DNA from: Spisula solida
Taxonomy: Eukaryota > Mollusca > Bivalvia > Venerida > Mactridae
Assembly: GCA_947247005.1 (NCBI GenBank)
Contig: OX365950.1
Coordinates: 7,452,720 to 7,516,719 of the forward strand
Direction of reading: 5' to 3'
DNA: 64,000 nt
Positions 41,901-53,057 of this stretch are shown here, one piece after another; position 1 is the stretch's first letter, and each line of letters starts with the position of its first letter. A program made the position numbers and the translations under genes. The notes beneath the pieces are model-generated. The model was not told where the DNA came from, did not search any database, and saw nothing but the letters and a program-made list of their open reading frames with translations.

Positions 41901-42724
41901 AATCTACAAAAAATAATGTTCAATTTGCCCATATACACATGTATAGTCAGTAAATGTACCATAAAATAATTACATCTCATCTACACTTCAGAGCGGCGTA
42001 TTGATTGATACGAGTACATGGCTCCTGTTACGGCGTAACGGTAACTGGTTGATGTTCGAATCTCGTTTTTACGATACTCGAATTCTGGTTATAACAACGG
42101 AAGCAGTCATATAGGGCTTATAAATTCCAGGTCGACTGTGAGCCAAATTTTACACCCCCACATTATTGATGATATCCATCGCCACGTGCATATAACAGTG
42201 GAACTACCAGCTAAGTGTTAAGGGAAATTATTAGAACATTTATATAAAGTTTCGTCTTTGGTATGAACTGTATAAGTGATAATACGTACATGAGGCATTT
42301 GTTTACGATAAACAAGATCTATATCAAAATTTAAAATAAATAATTTTTAATTGAAATGAAAAAATATCTACATGTAGATCTATGATTATTAATTAATCAC
42401 TTATCTAAATCACAGAACTCCTTATATCATGTTTTTATTAAGTTGAAAATATCAAAAAAAATAATAACATAACATATAGTTTATTGACATAAAATTGCAT
42501 TTATACAATTTATAATCAAACAAATAATCAAATATACTAGAAAGAGAAAATATGGAAAGTCTGCAGGATGTGTAAATACGAGGTTTTAAGAAATGAGTGA
42601 TAATAATTATTATCCATACCTGATACAGAAAAACATAATCCGACAGAGAAAGCTTGGGTTGTATAACGTGCTTTCTATCCATCCAGAATATTTGTATATT
42701 AGAGACATGAGACACAAATAAAAC
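38901..42724 (-). CDS. Unrecognised minus-strand gene, three 3' exons
   Basis: Exons in transcript order are 42620-42724, 40329-40521 and 38901-39187. They have AG acceptors (TTATTGTCAG, GTATTTCAG, GTATTTCAG), GT donors (GTATGG, GTGAGT) and fitting phases (0, then 1), and give 195 residues ending in TGA. The protein has a hydrophobic-aromatic start (NIQIFWMDRKHV), a basic helix (DVDMKRRRAEKRERDRMQVR), a segment ASPTLNFELENFRLFGNL, and a Ser/Thr/Pro/Arg-rich tail (KPRTPSRPTSVALSG...RTVSQNSWTARSTDY) that looks disordered. I do not recognise the family. The 5' exon or exons were not found and may lie between 42725 and 46400. The exon call rests on three splice-compatible open segments joining in one frame, not on homology. 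Confidence 0.55.
39212..39425 (+). mobile_element. Copy of the ~235-bp AAATCATTATTTTTCG MITE
   Basis: The left end has ACTCATTATTTTTCGAGGGG and the right end ATGTGATTTTATAGTACATG. Internal ACGAAATC-AATCCCCAC and TACGAAATTAAT phrases match the copies at 25982 and 51120. It lies in the intron just upstream of the last exon of the minus-strand gene. Confidence 0.65.
39615..39930 (+). repeat. tRNA-like SINE candidate
   Basis: The head reads GGAGCGGTGACCTAGAGAT, a CTCT...AGAG stem, then CCCGGGTTCGATTCCCG (strong B-box) and GTCTGGGCC. A 3' body follows with ACTCGACCTAGGTGTGAACT and GGTACCTG. The acceptor stem does not close and the D-arm is odd, so it is not a usable tRNA. The bipartite structure suggests a SINE; RUDI-type SINEs are known in molluscs but I could not compare. 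Confidence 0.5.
40522..42619. other. Intron of the unrecognised gene
   Basis: This spans the interval between two proposed exons. It is AT-rich, with no bounded transposon or RNA gene recognised. AGAAACCCTG at 40717-40726 resembles a CAGGGTTTCT-type transposon end without a visible partner. Confidence 0.35.
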
Positions 42725-43704
42725 CTGACAATAAATTTAAAGCACTAAAACATGCCACTTGAACAATACGTATAATCTATTTTTTAAAGTATATTTGTTT
42801 TAAAAGCAGTGGAGTGTTGATCGTGTTTCACGCTATCTGTTTGTTTAATATGGGGGAGACGATCATTGTACGAACGTAGATAAACCTCCTGTCTGATCAT
42901 TGATTTGTTTACCAAGTCATTGTTTCAATTGGGTATTCCGTTACTTTATATATTAGCTTAAGAACTTGAGATTATTCAACAGTCGCTTTGGGCTTTGTTA
43001 CTTTTCTGTAAATCGTACACAAGTTACAAGTTCAGGGTCGGTGCTGCTCGAGAGATGTAAATTGAATGGGACGAAAAAAATGTACATTTGTGCTAAATGA
43101 GGATCAACTAAGGACGAAAGGAAACTCAATGGTACGGAGTGATGTCAAGGTGTTTGTCGAGTCTAAACGACACCATGACATAGTCTCTGTCCGAAGGAAG
43201 ACACTGTTTCACGCTACCTGGGGGAGGGCAGAAGTTGTTTAACATGTTTTACATAGTTCTCGTGTTTGTTTTGATAGTCAAAATAATTGTTTTGTCAGAA
43301 GTAATTATTATCTAATATACATGTATTTCTGAACCCGTACACTATTACTAATGCATTGCAAATACTAAATCAATTGTTCACCGAAGTATTGGTATTCAAG
43401 ATCGTACCATTGTATTGAAGTGCAGTATATTAAGAGATTACTTGTCTTTAATATAAACACTGTTATGTACATTCAGGTAACCAGACTCATGATCGTCATT
43501 TATTCATCCGGTGGCTAATTTCAAAGGTCCATAACTTTGTGGGTTCTATACTTTGCTTAAGTTTTCAAAAAATATTCATAAGAGTCTAGTCTTGCTAACA
43601 CCACATGCTCAAGATTTTCATAATTATGTCACTAAACCAAGTTTTACTGGAAAACTGTTAATATGTTTTTGTATAATGCGTTCAGTGTTGAATAATGGTC
43701 ACAA
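42725..43704. other. Non-genic stretch upstream of the 42.7-kb exon
   Basis: Neither an upstream exon of the minus-strand gene nor any other gene was identified. Open frames are short and unconvincing. Confidence 0.35.
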
Positions 43705-44755
43705 ATTCCGAATGTACATGCGGTTTGAAAATCAATGAAAACATGGCGGACATGGTATTGGACACCGTATACATTTCTCGAGAGGTTTGAAACTACCATC
43801 AAACTAACAAGATATTGCACCACTTCACATCGGCACGTACAAGGCTTCAACCAGCATATACACGTTATATCAAGTAACGTGTCTGTCATACGTCGTGAAA
43901 AATAGAGATAACACACAATAATTGTAGATGATATTGTCTATACAAGAAAGATGAGTATATCATTGAAGATGTTATTGAAGACAGTCAAATCCACATTATC
44001 ATATACGTTTCATCGTATTTTTTATATTATTAGTACATGTATTATTTTTATGATCCAGTATATGTTGTTGTGTGTTACTGACTCAATTTTATTGTATCAC
44101 TTAATGACAATACTAGTCATAGAATATGTATATAAATGGTTATAACTTACATTTATTTGAGAACACGTATAAGATCTCTCTAGGCCTGTCGGAAGATCCA
44201 TTTTTGTGAATTATATTTCTCCATAAACACTATAGAAATGAAACAGTTGTGGACCATTTTAAAGCTAATTGGGCTAATCCTAAACTTCTTAATCCACAAG
44301 ATTACAAGCGCAATAAAAACGGACCCAAGCAGCAATTGATTTGATTTTGTAATCCTGTATATCTATAGCTTGCCAACATATGACAATTTATTAAACTAAT
44401 AAGTATAAGCTGTCATAACACCGGTGATAGTGTAGTATATATTGATATGTGTGAGCAAAGGGCCATAACTAATGCGTACTTGATCCTAATACATAAGCAC
44501 TGTATTTGGCGCTATTGTACTTTGTGGCAATAATCCTGCGACGGACTCGAAATCTCATGAGATAACACGACCACCAGTAGACGTTCATGATGAATCAAAG
44601 TATATTCTGCCAAGTATGAACAAATTGCAATAGTTTGAAGTGGTGCAATAACTTGGTAGTTTGATGGCAGTTTCAAAACCCTCGAGAAATCTATACAATG
44701 TCCAAGACCGTGTCCGTGTTTTCATTGATTTTCAAACGGCTTGTACATTCGGAAT
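43705..44755. mobile_element. Inverted-repeat pair, probable non-autonomous element
   Basis: About 43705-43828 and 44637-44755 are reverse complements over roughly 120 bp: ATTCCGAATGTACA, TTTGAAAATCAATGAAAAC, TTTCTCGAG, CCATCAAACTA and GCACCACTTC occur in both. The 800-bp interior holds no recognised gene. The terminal bases and TSD were not resolved, so calling it a transposon is inference from the inverted structure. Confidence 0.6.
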
Positions 44756-44919
44756 TTTTAGCCATATTAGCTGCCTTCTTTTTCTTTCATCTTTCTTCTT
44801 TATAATCTTCCTGTCATCTTCTAAATGTATATCCCACTCGGGTTTCACAAATTAGTTCGAAAGTAACTGTGAGGCGCATATACATGTACCAAGTACATGT
44901 AGCGGTAAAAGCAAACACC

Positions 44920-45112
44920 TCAAACCTAGGTCTACGGCATGTCTATAAGTGAGGTCCTGAACGATAGTGGTCAACTGGACTGGGAGCTGATTCCAGAGTC
45001 TTATCGCGGAGAGGAAGAAGGCTCTACAGCAACGTTTGTAAAACGGTTGATTGGGAGCCAGTACCTCTGGTCGTAGAGGTGACCGACTGGAGGAAACACA
45101 AAGCTGGTACAT
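44920..45112 (-). pseudogene. LINE reverse transcriptase C-terminal remnant
   Basis: On the minus strand this encodes SRSPLRPEVLAPNQPFYKRC followed by FFLSAIRLWNQLPVQL. The FF-x-SAIRLWNxLP signature is the conserved C-terminal tail of CR1/jockey-type LINE proteins, also seen at 33300 as [13 protein letters not shown]. Only this short end survives. Confidence 0.7.
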
Positions 45113-45569
45113 TGTATGTCGATATGCAAATAAAAAGGTAGTTTATCACTACGTCACACAAAAACCTCAAATGTATTGTAGTGCTTAAGCTCATATTTTA
45201 CAATCGATTCATTTTTAAAGTTTTCATGATCTATGTACGTAAGTAAGTAAATATAAATGTAGCATTATACTTAAAGACATTTGGTTCATTTGTGTAATAA
45301 AGGAATTATGATAATGGCAATATTTTTTTTATTCAGTTTTGTTAATATCTATGAACTTTTATTTACTACTATATCATGAAACTGTGTTAAACTTCCTATT
45401 CGATGTTGCCCTTTCACTAACTGTTTAAAATACGGAATTGCCAAAAGAAGGCGTAACAAAGTAAACCAAGTTAACACGATTATTATTTCGTTATAAATTA
45501 TACCGCCACTTATACGTCGATATGTACATGTATTATTAGTATTTCAAGTCGCAACAGAGCTTCTATATA

Positions 45570-45653
<84 letters not shown>

Positions 45654-46482
45654 TATTTCACTGTGGGCAATACTTCAATAACTTTCCATTGTCTTAGCTC
45701 TGACTTTTAACAATTCATTCCTCAATATGTAAAAAAATAGTTTGTATAACACTGTAATTTATAAAGCGAGAGAGAAATGTTCTAGTTAACAAAGTTTGTG
45801 ATTTAGGAAATATCAAGCAGTTAAGGAAAGGTACCACACTCTTTTTAAACTACAGTAAAGTTTAGCTAGTAATTGAGACCTAATGTTTTGAAATCCAGCA
45901 AATATTATAAAGAATCAAATTTACAACAAAAAAACGAACCGCTATGAATACATATACCACCCTTTGTGCCCCTTCTTATTAGGGAACTGCTCTGTACATG
46001 TACTTATTTAACTAAAATAACAATTCAGAATTTCATAAGACATACTTATATACTTTAAATGACTCCATTAAGCACGAATGGGTGTCCTTCCACGTAGAAT
46101 ATATAATACAACATAATATTATATATTTGTGAATGTCTCCATGTGATAAAAAGGTTGTTGTGCGACTCATTTAAATAATAAACTGTATTAAGAATCTGTG
46201 TGCATTTTTATGTTGCTCTAAGAGACATTATTTAGTCACCAAATTAAAGTTTAAGACAACTTTTGACAAAACTTAGTTGCCAAAGTCAGGTCAGAAGTTT
46301 TTACTTGATTTGCACGCATTGGTTTCCAAGATGCGTTAGCACATTATACATCATGATGCAATTACATGAAAGACAAATTTTCATACGATAAAAAAATAGA
46401 GAAAATGTAGTATATCAGTTGAATGCATACTTAAGCTTTTTTTATATAATTGTGGATATGTTGCAGAACATCGACCAACAAT
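45113..46482. other. Intergenic DNA and TRIM 5' flank
   Basis: No gene was recognised. The stretch holds the AT microsatellite near 45570-45651 and is otherwise AT-rich. The promoter of the TRIM gene should lie near its right end, but no TATA box or other element can be singled out. Confidence 0.4.
45568..45651. repeat. (AT)n microsatellite
   Basis: An almost perfect AT dinucleotide run of roughly 80 bases, preceded by TTCTATATAATTTA. Length variation between individuals or assembly error is likely here. Confidence 0.95.
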
Positions 46483-49240
46483 ATGTCGAATACAGCACGC
46501 AAGGGAGACATCGTTCAGACGAAACAAACAGCTCGCAACAATGAAGCAAAGAAAGAACTAAAATGTGGAATCTGTACGGATAAATTCCACGATCCCAAGA
46601 TGTTGTCATGCCTACATTCGTTCTGTACAAATTGTTTGCGGAGATATGTTGAAAAGGGAAAATACAAGACAAAGTTTCCATGTCCATTGTGTAGCAGGAG
46701 TATAGATATCCCGAAAAATGGAGGAGTGAAGGTATAACAAGTGCCTTTTTTATTTCGTCTTTAGTAGAGCGCGAACCCTTAACCTAAAAAAACTTACGTT
46801 AGTTGCCTCTTGAACAAGCATCATTCTTCAGCAGTCAATATTTTAAACCTAAATCAGTCATATTGATATTAATAATTTTATATTATAATAAATACTATTA
46901 TATCAATAAATTAAGTGTGAACAGGGCCTAGATAACACAATAATAGAATAGCTCCTTGTCTGAACCGCCTGTTTTAAGCGGCCATGTTTGGTATATCGAT
47001 TGAGTGGTTGCTTGATGAATTACCGATACTAATTAGAATTACATGAACTTTTTTCTGCACTTAACTATTGTAGGCACTTCCGGCCAATATGTATCTAGCA
47101 GCAGCAGAAAACTTTGACAAGGCTCCACCATGTGATATCTGTGATGCCGGAAATCGTGCTGTGGAAAGATGTTTAGATTGTGATGAGAATATGTGCACGA
47201 GTTGTCTATCTTACCACAGTAAAATGAAGGCAACACGAGTTCACCGTACCGCACCTATAGGTAAAATACATTTTAGTACTCGCCTCTCTCTACTCACTCT
47301 AGTAGAGCAACTAATTTCACGTGCGCTGTTTTCCACCTCAATGTAAATTACACATGGCGCCAAAATTAGTTTTCCTGTTAGACACCATATACTTTACCTA
47401 CTGTACAATGCTTTGGTGCACCTGGAAATCCAACCAAAATATCCAATCAAAGAATAGTTTCGACTAAACATGCCTACCAAGTTACCAACAAACCATGCTA
47501 AACAAACTAAAAACGTTACAATACGCATCACTTTGCCTAATCTAAGAAATGGTTATAATGACGTTACTTAAAAAAATGTCAAAATAAATGTTTTATTGCA
47601 TTTACGTCTTTATCTCTATGTGTATTTCGTGTGAAAAAGTGTGACATTTTGAGTGTGACAGTATTAAAACCAATGTAACGAGATTAACCTTTTTTATTTC
47701 GTCTACAGGTGATAACGCAAAAACCAAGCCTAAAATTCAACAGAAGCAATATTGTGACCAGCATATACAGGAAGAGCTTCGTTTCTATTGTGTACCATGT
47801 GCCAAGATAATCTGCCGAGACTGCAAGACCATGTCCCACACTGTCCACCAAACTATGGAAATAAATGAAGTTGCTGAATCCCGTAAGCGGGAAATTGGAA
47901 AGTCGACTCGTCATGCACGCGAGTTTCTTCCAAAGATAACTGCACATGTTAAAACCTTGAACACGATGATGAAGAGTCTTGGGAAGAACACACAAGAAAC
48001 GACCAAAGACATAAAGGCCCAGACAAAGAAGTTCCATGATGAAATAGAAAGGATGGCAGCGGAGATGATCTCTGAAATAAAACAGAAGAATAAAGAAATG
48101 GGTAATACTTTACAACGTAACATAAAGGCAACAGAAATTGTACATGCATCGATGGAATCAATTATACTAGCAGCCGAATCCTTTATGAGCCTCGGAAGCG
48201 ATCATGATGTTATAGAAAACTCTGTTAATATCAAGAATAGGGTAGATAATTTACCAAAGGAGATACCTGCCGAATCAGTTGATTTTATTGAATTCAAATT
48301 CCGACCTGGTCCTGTTCCATCTACGGACCTATGGAGTTGTTATGGAAGTTGGACATCAGACGTTGCTGCTAGTGTTTCCATATCTATACCACGTCAAATA
48401 GGCCCCGCAATGACACTCATTGTCCGAGAACTGAGCTCGTTCACGATCCTTGGAGGAAAAGCGATCATATCCATTGCTCCCACAAAAGACGGCAATGCAT
48501 GGATTTGCAACAGCCTCTCAGAACATATCTTCCTGTATGAAAAGAACGGACGATGCAAGAACCACGTAAAAGCCGGTTTTGAAGTCGGAGATTTATTTGT
48601 TGCCTCCGATGAATCTGTAATGATGTCTTTTCCATCACAAAGAAAGATACGTAGGATGACCAACAATGGACAGATCAGCGACTTTGCCAACCTTCCAATG
48701 TATCCTGCAGGTATTTCACAAACTGAACAAGGCGATGTCTTAGCTTGCGCAATGGAAAAACTTGGTGAATCAATCAGAGGGCCTGAATCCAAAGGCGCCA
48801 TACTAAGAGTAAACAATTTCGGTAGAGTAGAAAAGTTTGACAAAGAAAGGCATATGAATCTGTTCACTCGACCAATACGTATCGCAGTCAATGCCAACAA
48901 AGACATCATCATTTCAGAATGGGCAAAACAGAATGACCACGTCGTTGCGCTGACATCCGATGGAAAAATGAAGTGGCGATATTTCGGCCCCAAAACCATC
49001 GAGCTAAAAGAGGCGTTCGTGCCAAATGCATTGGCTACTGATAAATACAGCCAAATTCTTATAGCTGATTCCCACAACAGAGCCATTCATCTTTTAGACA
49101 AAGATGGGAACTTCACCAAACTGCTGTTGACAGCGGAAGATGGATTAGGGGAGCCATGGTCAGTTGCTGTCGACAGTGAAGGGTTCTTATGGATCGGAGA
49201 CACAAACGGAACTGTTAAAGTCTATAAATATATGTCATAA
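46483..49240 (+). CDS. TRIM-NHL protein (RING, two B-boxes, coiled coil, beta-propeller)
   Basis: Exons are 46483-46731, 47074-47260 and 47709-49240 (GT/AG, phases 0 and 1), giving 655 aa. The RING has C28, C31, C43, H45, C48, C51, C67 and C70 (C3HC4). B-box 1 has C103, C106, C116, C119, C124, C127, H131 and H140. B-box 2 has C161, H164, C173, C176, C181, C184, H189 and H192. Residues about 195-300 are helical and charged (coiled coil). From about 365 the chain has NHL-like strands (IAVNANKDIIISEW, NALATDKYSQILIADSHNRAIHLLD, SVAVDSEGFLWIGDTNGTV). The family resembles TRIM2/3/56/71. RING TRIMs act as E3 ubiquitin ligases and the propeller binds RNA or protein. No filamin domain is seen between coiled coil and propeller, unlike TRIM2/3/71. 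The start is the first ATG in frame. Bivalves carry many such genes, often linked to innate immunity, so no one-to-one name is given. Confidence 0.9.
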
Positions 49241-49749
49241 ACGATGATGTGTAGGTCTATACTCCTTATCCGTTAAGCTCATTTAGCATTTGAATGGATA
49301 ACATGGTGAACCCATACGGATGTCCCCTACAAGAATTGTCGCATTATGAAGCACGTATTGGAGTAAATTAGGCATTTCAGTATTGGCCAACATTTCGTGG
49401 ATTGTTTTGATTAACATTTATGATTGTAAAAACATAGTGGAAATATAGTGTGATTTAAAAACGTTTGCACTTTTGTTGTTTCTTCTCACTCATTGCAGTT
49501 TTAAATTTCCTGCAACTTCTCCACATAGGTATGATTTTTTTTTGTATATTTTTCATGGAAGGGTACGATCTGGTTCAACAGGGAATCTAACTATCAAAGA
49601 ACATCCTCGATGAAAATTATCATTTATGTAAAAAATCAGAAGTAAATTACCAAAAGAAACTTCATAATCGCTGACAACAAAACCGAGAGTATCTACTGTT
49701 CAATTGGCATTTATTATAATTAACAATGCTGGCAACTGGCAAGCACATA
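49241..49749. other. TRIM 3' flank
   Basis: The 3' UTR of the TRIM gene should start here, but no clear AATAAA was found. Around 49490-49620, TTTTTCATGGAAGGGTA and CAACAGGGAATC resemble the SINE family at 25590 in degraded form. Confidence 0.35.
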
Positions 49750-50714
49750 CAGTAGAACTTAAACTGCTTTCGGACCAGGAAATTTGTTAAAAAATTAACC
49801 AGTTTGAGGCATTCACTGTATACCAGAACATCATCATTTTTGCTGGGACCAAATAACCTGTTTGAGGAATTCACTGTATACCAGAACATCATCATTTTTG
49901 CTGGGACCAAATAACCTGTTTGAGGAATTCACTGTATACCAGAACATCATCATTTTTGCTGGGACCAAATAACCTGTTTGAGGAATTCACTGTATACCAG
50001 AACATCATCATTTTTGCTGGGACCAAATAACCAGTTTGAGGAATTCACTGTATACCAGAACATCATCATTTTTGCTGGGACCAAATAACCTGTTTGAGGA
50101 ATTCACTGTATACCAGAACATCATCATTTTTGCTGGGACCAAATAACCTGTTTGAGGAATTCACTGTATACCAGAACATCATCATTTTTGCTGGGACCAA
50201 ATAACCAGTTTGAGGAATTCACTGTATACCAGAACATCATCATTTTTGCTGGGACCAAATAACCTGTTTGAGGAATTCACTGTATACCAGAACATCCATC
50301 ATTTTTGCTGGGACCAAATAACCAGTTTGAGGAATTCACTGTATACCAGAACATCATCATTTTTGCTGGGACCAAATAACCTGTTTGAGGAATTCACTGT
50401 ATACCAGAACATCTTCATTTTTGCTGGGACCAAATAACCTGTTTGAGGAATTCACTGTATACCAGAACATCATCATTTTTGCTGGGACCAAATAACCTGT
50501 TTGAGGAATTCACTGTATACCAGAACATCATCATTTTTGCTGGGACCAAAGAACCAGTTTGAGGAATTCACTGTATACCAGAACATCATCATTTTTGCTG
50601 GGACCAAAGAACCAGTTTGAGGAATTCACTGTATACCAGAACATCATCATTTTTGCTGGAACCAAAGAACCTGTTTGAGGTTTCTTACTGTTTTGAGGCA
50701 TCAAAGTTCTACTG
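49750..50714. mobile_element. pogo-like TIR element carrying a 58-bp tandem array
   Basis: The ends CAGTAGAACTT and AAGTTCTACTG are a perfect 11-bp inverted pair. The left flank is TA and the right flank TT, so a TA target with one changed base is possible. CAGTAGAACTT ends are typical of pogo-type elements. The interior consists almost entirely of the 58-bp array; CTGCTTTCGGACCAGG near the left end is all that remains of other sequence. There is no transposase. Confidence 0.65.
49799..50685. repeat. 58-bp tandem repeat, about 15 copies
   Basis: The unit includes TTTGAGGAATTCACTGTATA, CCAGAACATCATCATTTTTG and CTGGGACCAAATAACC. Period is 58 bp, and copies differ by only one or two bases (AACCTG versus AACCAG, AAATAACC versus AAAGAACC, one ATCCATC insertion). 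The first and last units are the most diverged. The open frames across it, on either strand, are artefacts. Confidence 0.97.
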
Positions 50715-52696
50715 TTCTTTCAAATAACAACAAGAACACAATATAAGCATAAATACCAGTATATTTTTCTAGTTTTAAACAGATACGTACACAAACAAGA
50801 AAGAATCATGCAGAATTATTATTTCATTATGAGGATGATGGATAAAGTAGATCTGCAGAAAATGTTGAGATAACTCGAACATATTTACACATCATGATTC
50901 AAATAATCTGTACAATTACCCAGAATGCAGTAATATCATCAGAAGGCCCGTATAAATAAATTCCTAGGTTACCATTCCCTATTTATCAATTTTGCCCAAC
51001 ATTCAGAGTTCTCATGTCTACTTTAATCTTACAATCATTACCTCCCTTGTCTTGAAATGTCGACCATCTTTGGAGGCAAAATCTGATGAGCATGATAGAA
51101 GACAAGGTAGAAGTTTTGGATAATTCTGAATATATGGTAAAATCACATATTATCATGGGTATTAAAATTTCGTGGATTTTGATAAAAAATTGATTAACGT
51201 GGGGTTGTAAATTCGTGGCTAACAAAGCATGGAAGAATAAACCTGGTTCAATATTTGAGAGGTCAATTAATCGTGGGGATTAGATTTTGTGGTTGAGTGC
51301 AACATTGAAATCAACGAAAAATCACTCCCTCGAAAAATAATGATTTTACAGTAGCAAGGTGGTCGGTCATCACCACATTTTATTAGACCAGCTGAGCTTA
51401 TGGTCAGACAACTTCAAGATTATCTTTATATAAATTGAGTTATTAATATAGAGAAAAATAGGTTATTGGTGTGGATGACTTAGTTTATCTGGCAGGTGGA
51501 GAAACTTATTATTATTATTTAAATAACCCCCCCCCCATTTTCAAGAAAGATCAGAATGGTAATTTACTAATAAGTTTACATTGGCCTTATGGCTAAGCAT
51601 GTGAACTAGAACGGAAACACAATATAATGGTGTGCACTGCCTGAACTTGTGTAACAACCTGACAGCATGAGTTATTTCAATGGTCCATCATTAAAGGGGC
51701 ATACTCAACAGTTTTGATTGTACAATTTATTTTAAACTATTAGACATTAAATAAGAATTAGTATTGCTAAACCCTAAACATATCTTGTTAAAGAGCCAAA
51801 ATATATACAAGTACTAGGTTTTGGTCAACAAGCTTGAATGAGTTGTTTCGCTTTGTCTATAACAGAAAAATACAACATGTGTTATAATAATTGCTGGCAG
51901 CAATAAATTATTTGCATAATTGGAACATATTTTTGTGATTATAGTAACCTAATTTCATATAATTTCTCTTTAAAAAATATTTATTTTAGTTCGTTTGCCA
52001 ATTTAGCTCATTAAATGTGCCAGTAGAGTTATATGCAACATGTAGGGAATGCCTCTTTAAAGGAATCCAAATGACAGATCAACAGGTTGTATAGATTGTT
52101 TTTTTATTTATTTGAATAATAAACGTTACAGCTTGTTGCAGTCAAAAACAATAAAACAAAGATATATCCAGTGACTATGTTGAGACAGTGAACATTGTAC
52201 AGACAGGATTAAACACTTTACCTGTAGTGTAATATTGTATGCATTCAATCGGGATAATTTTTTACGGAGAATCTCAAAACACAAAACAAAATCAGATACA
52301 ATGCGATGGTTTCCTCTCCATATTTCATTTGATTCAACAAGCTAGTATAATTTCCACCAAAATTCATTAACTTTTTTACATTTGTATCTACAAAATATGA
52401 ATTCAATAAAATCCTTGTTTTCCACACAAACCTGCGGTACAAACTAGTTATTCACGATTCTGTTCATTAAATATTCATATATGAACAATTGAAATTGGTG
52501 CTGCTTATTTAAATCACCATAGCATCTGCAAAGGGCTAAGGTCAACTTTACTTGTGGAGGAAAACCAAAAATATTGCAATTTCCAGATTACATCTATTGC
52601 ATTCGCAAAAGACTTAGGTCAACTTTATAAGTACCTTATTTAAATTGGAGGAAGCCCACAATGTTAAGAATTCCGGATGACATCTATTGACAATTG
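50715..52696. other. Non-genic stretch
   Basis: No gene was supported. Apart from the MITE at 51120-51356 it is AT-rich sequence, with a C9 homopolymer near 51529. Small open frames lack recognisable motifs. Confidence 0.4.
51120..51356 (-). mobile_element. Third copy of the AAATCATTATTTTTCG MITE
   Basis: Read on the minus strand it begins CTACTGTAAAATCATTATTT and ends near GTGATTTTACCATAT. The internal AATCCCCACGATTAAT and CCACGAATTTACAACCCC match the other copies. All three have similar length (about 215-237 bp). Confidence 0.7.
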
Positions 52697-52883
52697 TAGG
52701 GGTGTTAACAGAGCCAAATTAAAAAATCCTGATATTCATATGTGGCTGCCCAATTTTGCCATACAAGAGGACTTCATGTCACTACATTGTTTCCATATTT
52801 AACTCTGTTTGGTCAAAAATCATAGCTTTTTCCTGATAGATAAATCCAGAATACCGGATTACTCGGGAATATTGACACCCCTG
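52697..52883. mobile_element. 187-bp MITE, second copy of the CAGGGGTGTCAA family
   Basis: The left end TAGGGGTGTTAACA and right end TTGACACCCCTG are flanked by CAATTG (52691-52696) and CAATTA (52884-52889), a 6-bp duplication with one difference. It is reversed relative to the copy at 19530 and internally shorter. Confidence 0.75.
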
Positions 52884-53057
52884 CAATTAGTATAGTTATC
52901 TGTGCTCTCAATTTTGGTGATGATAAAACAATATTAATGTGTAGCAGTGTAACTCAATTCAGACATCTCACACAGTATGAGGTTAACTTATGATGACCAA
53001 CAAAACAATGTAAAATATGACAAGTGCTATGTTATGGCGTAGTTACACTACAACATA

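Noticed and set aside
45568..45651. Origin or structural signal at the AT run
   Set aside because: It is a plain (AT)n microsatellite without other supporting features.
48394..49086. 230-codon frame antisense to the TRIM gene
   Set aside because: It is the mirror of the NHL-coding exon and has no independent similarity.
49799..50685. CRISPR-like array
   Set aside because: Units are directly adjacent with no unique spacers and the DNA is nuclear; it is an ordinary tandem repeat.
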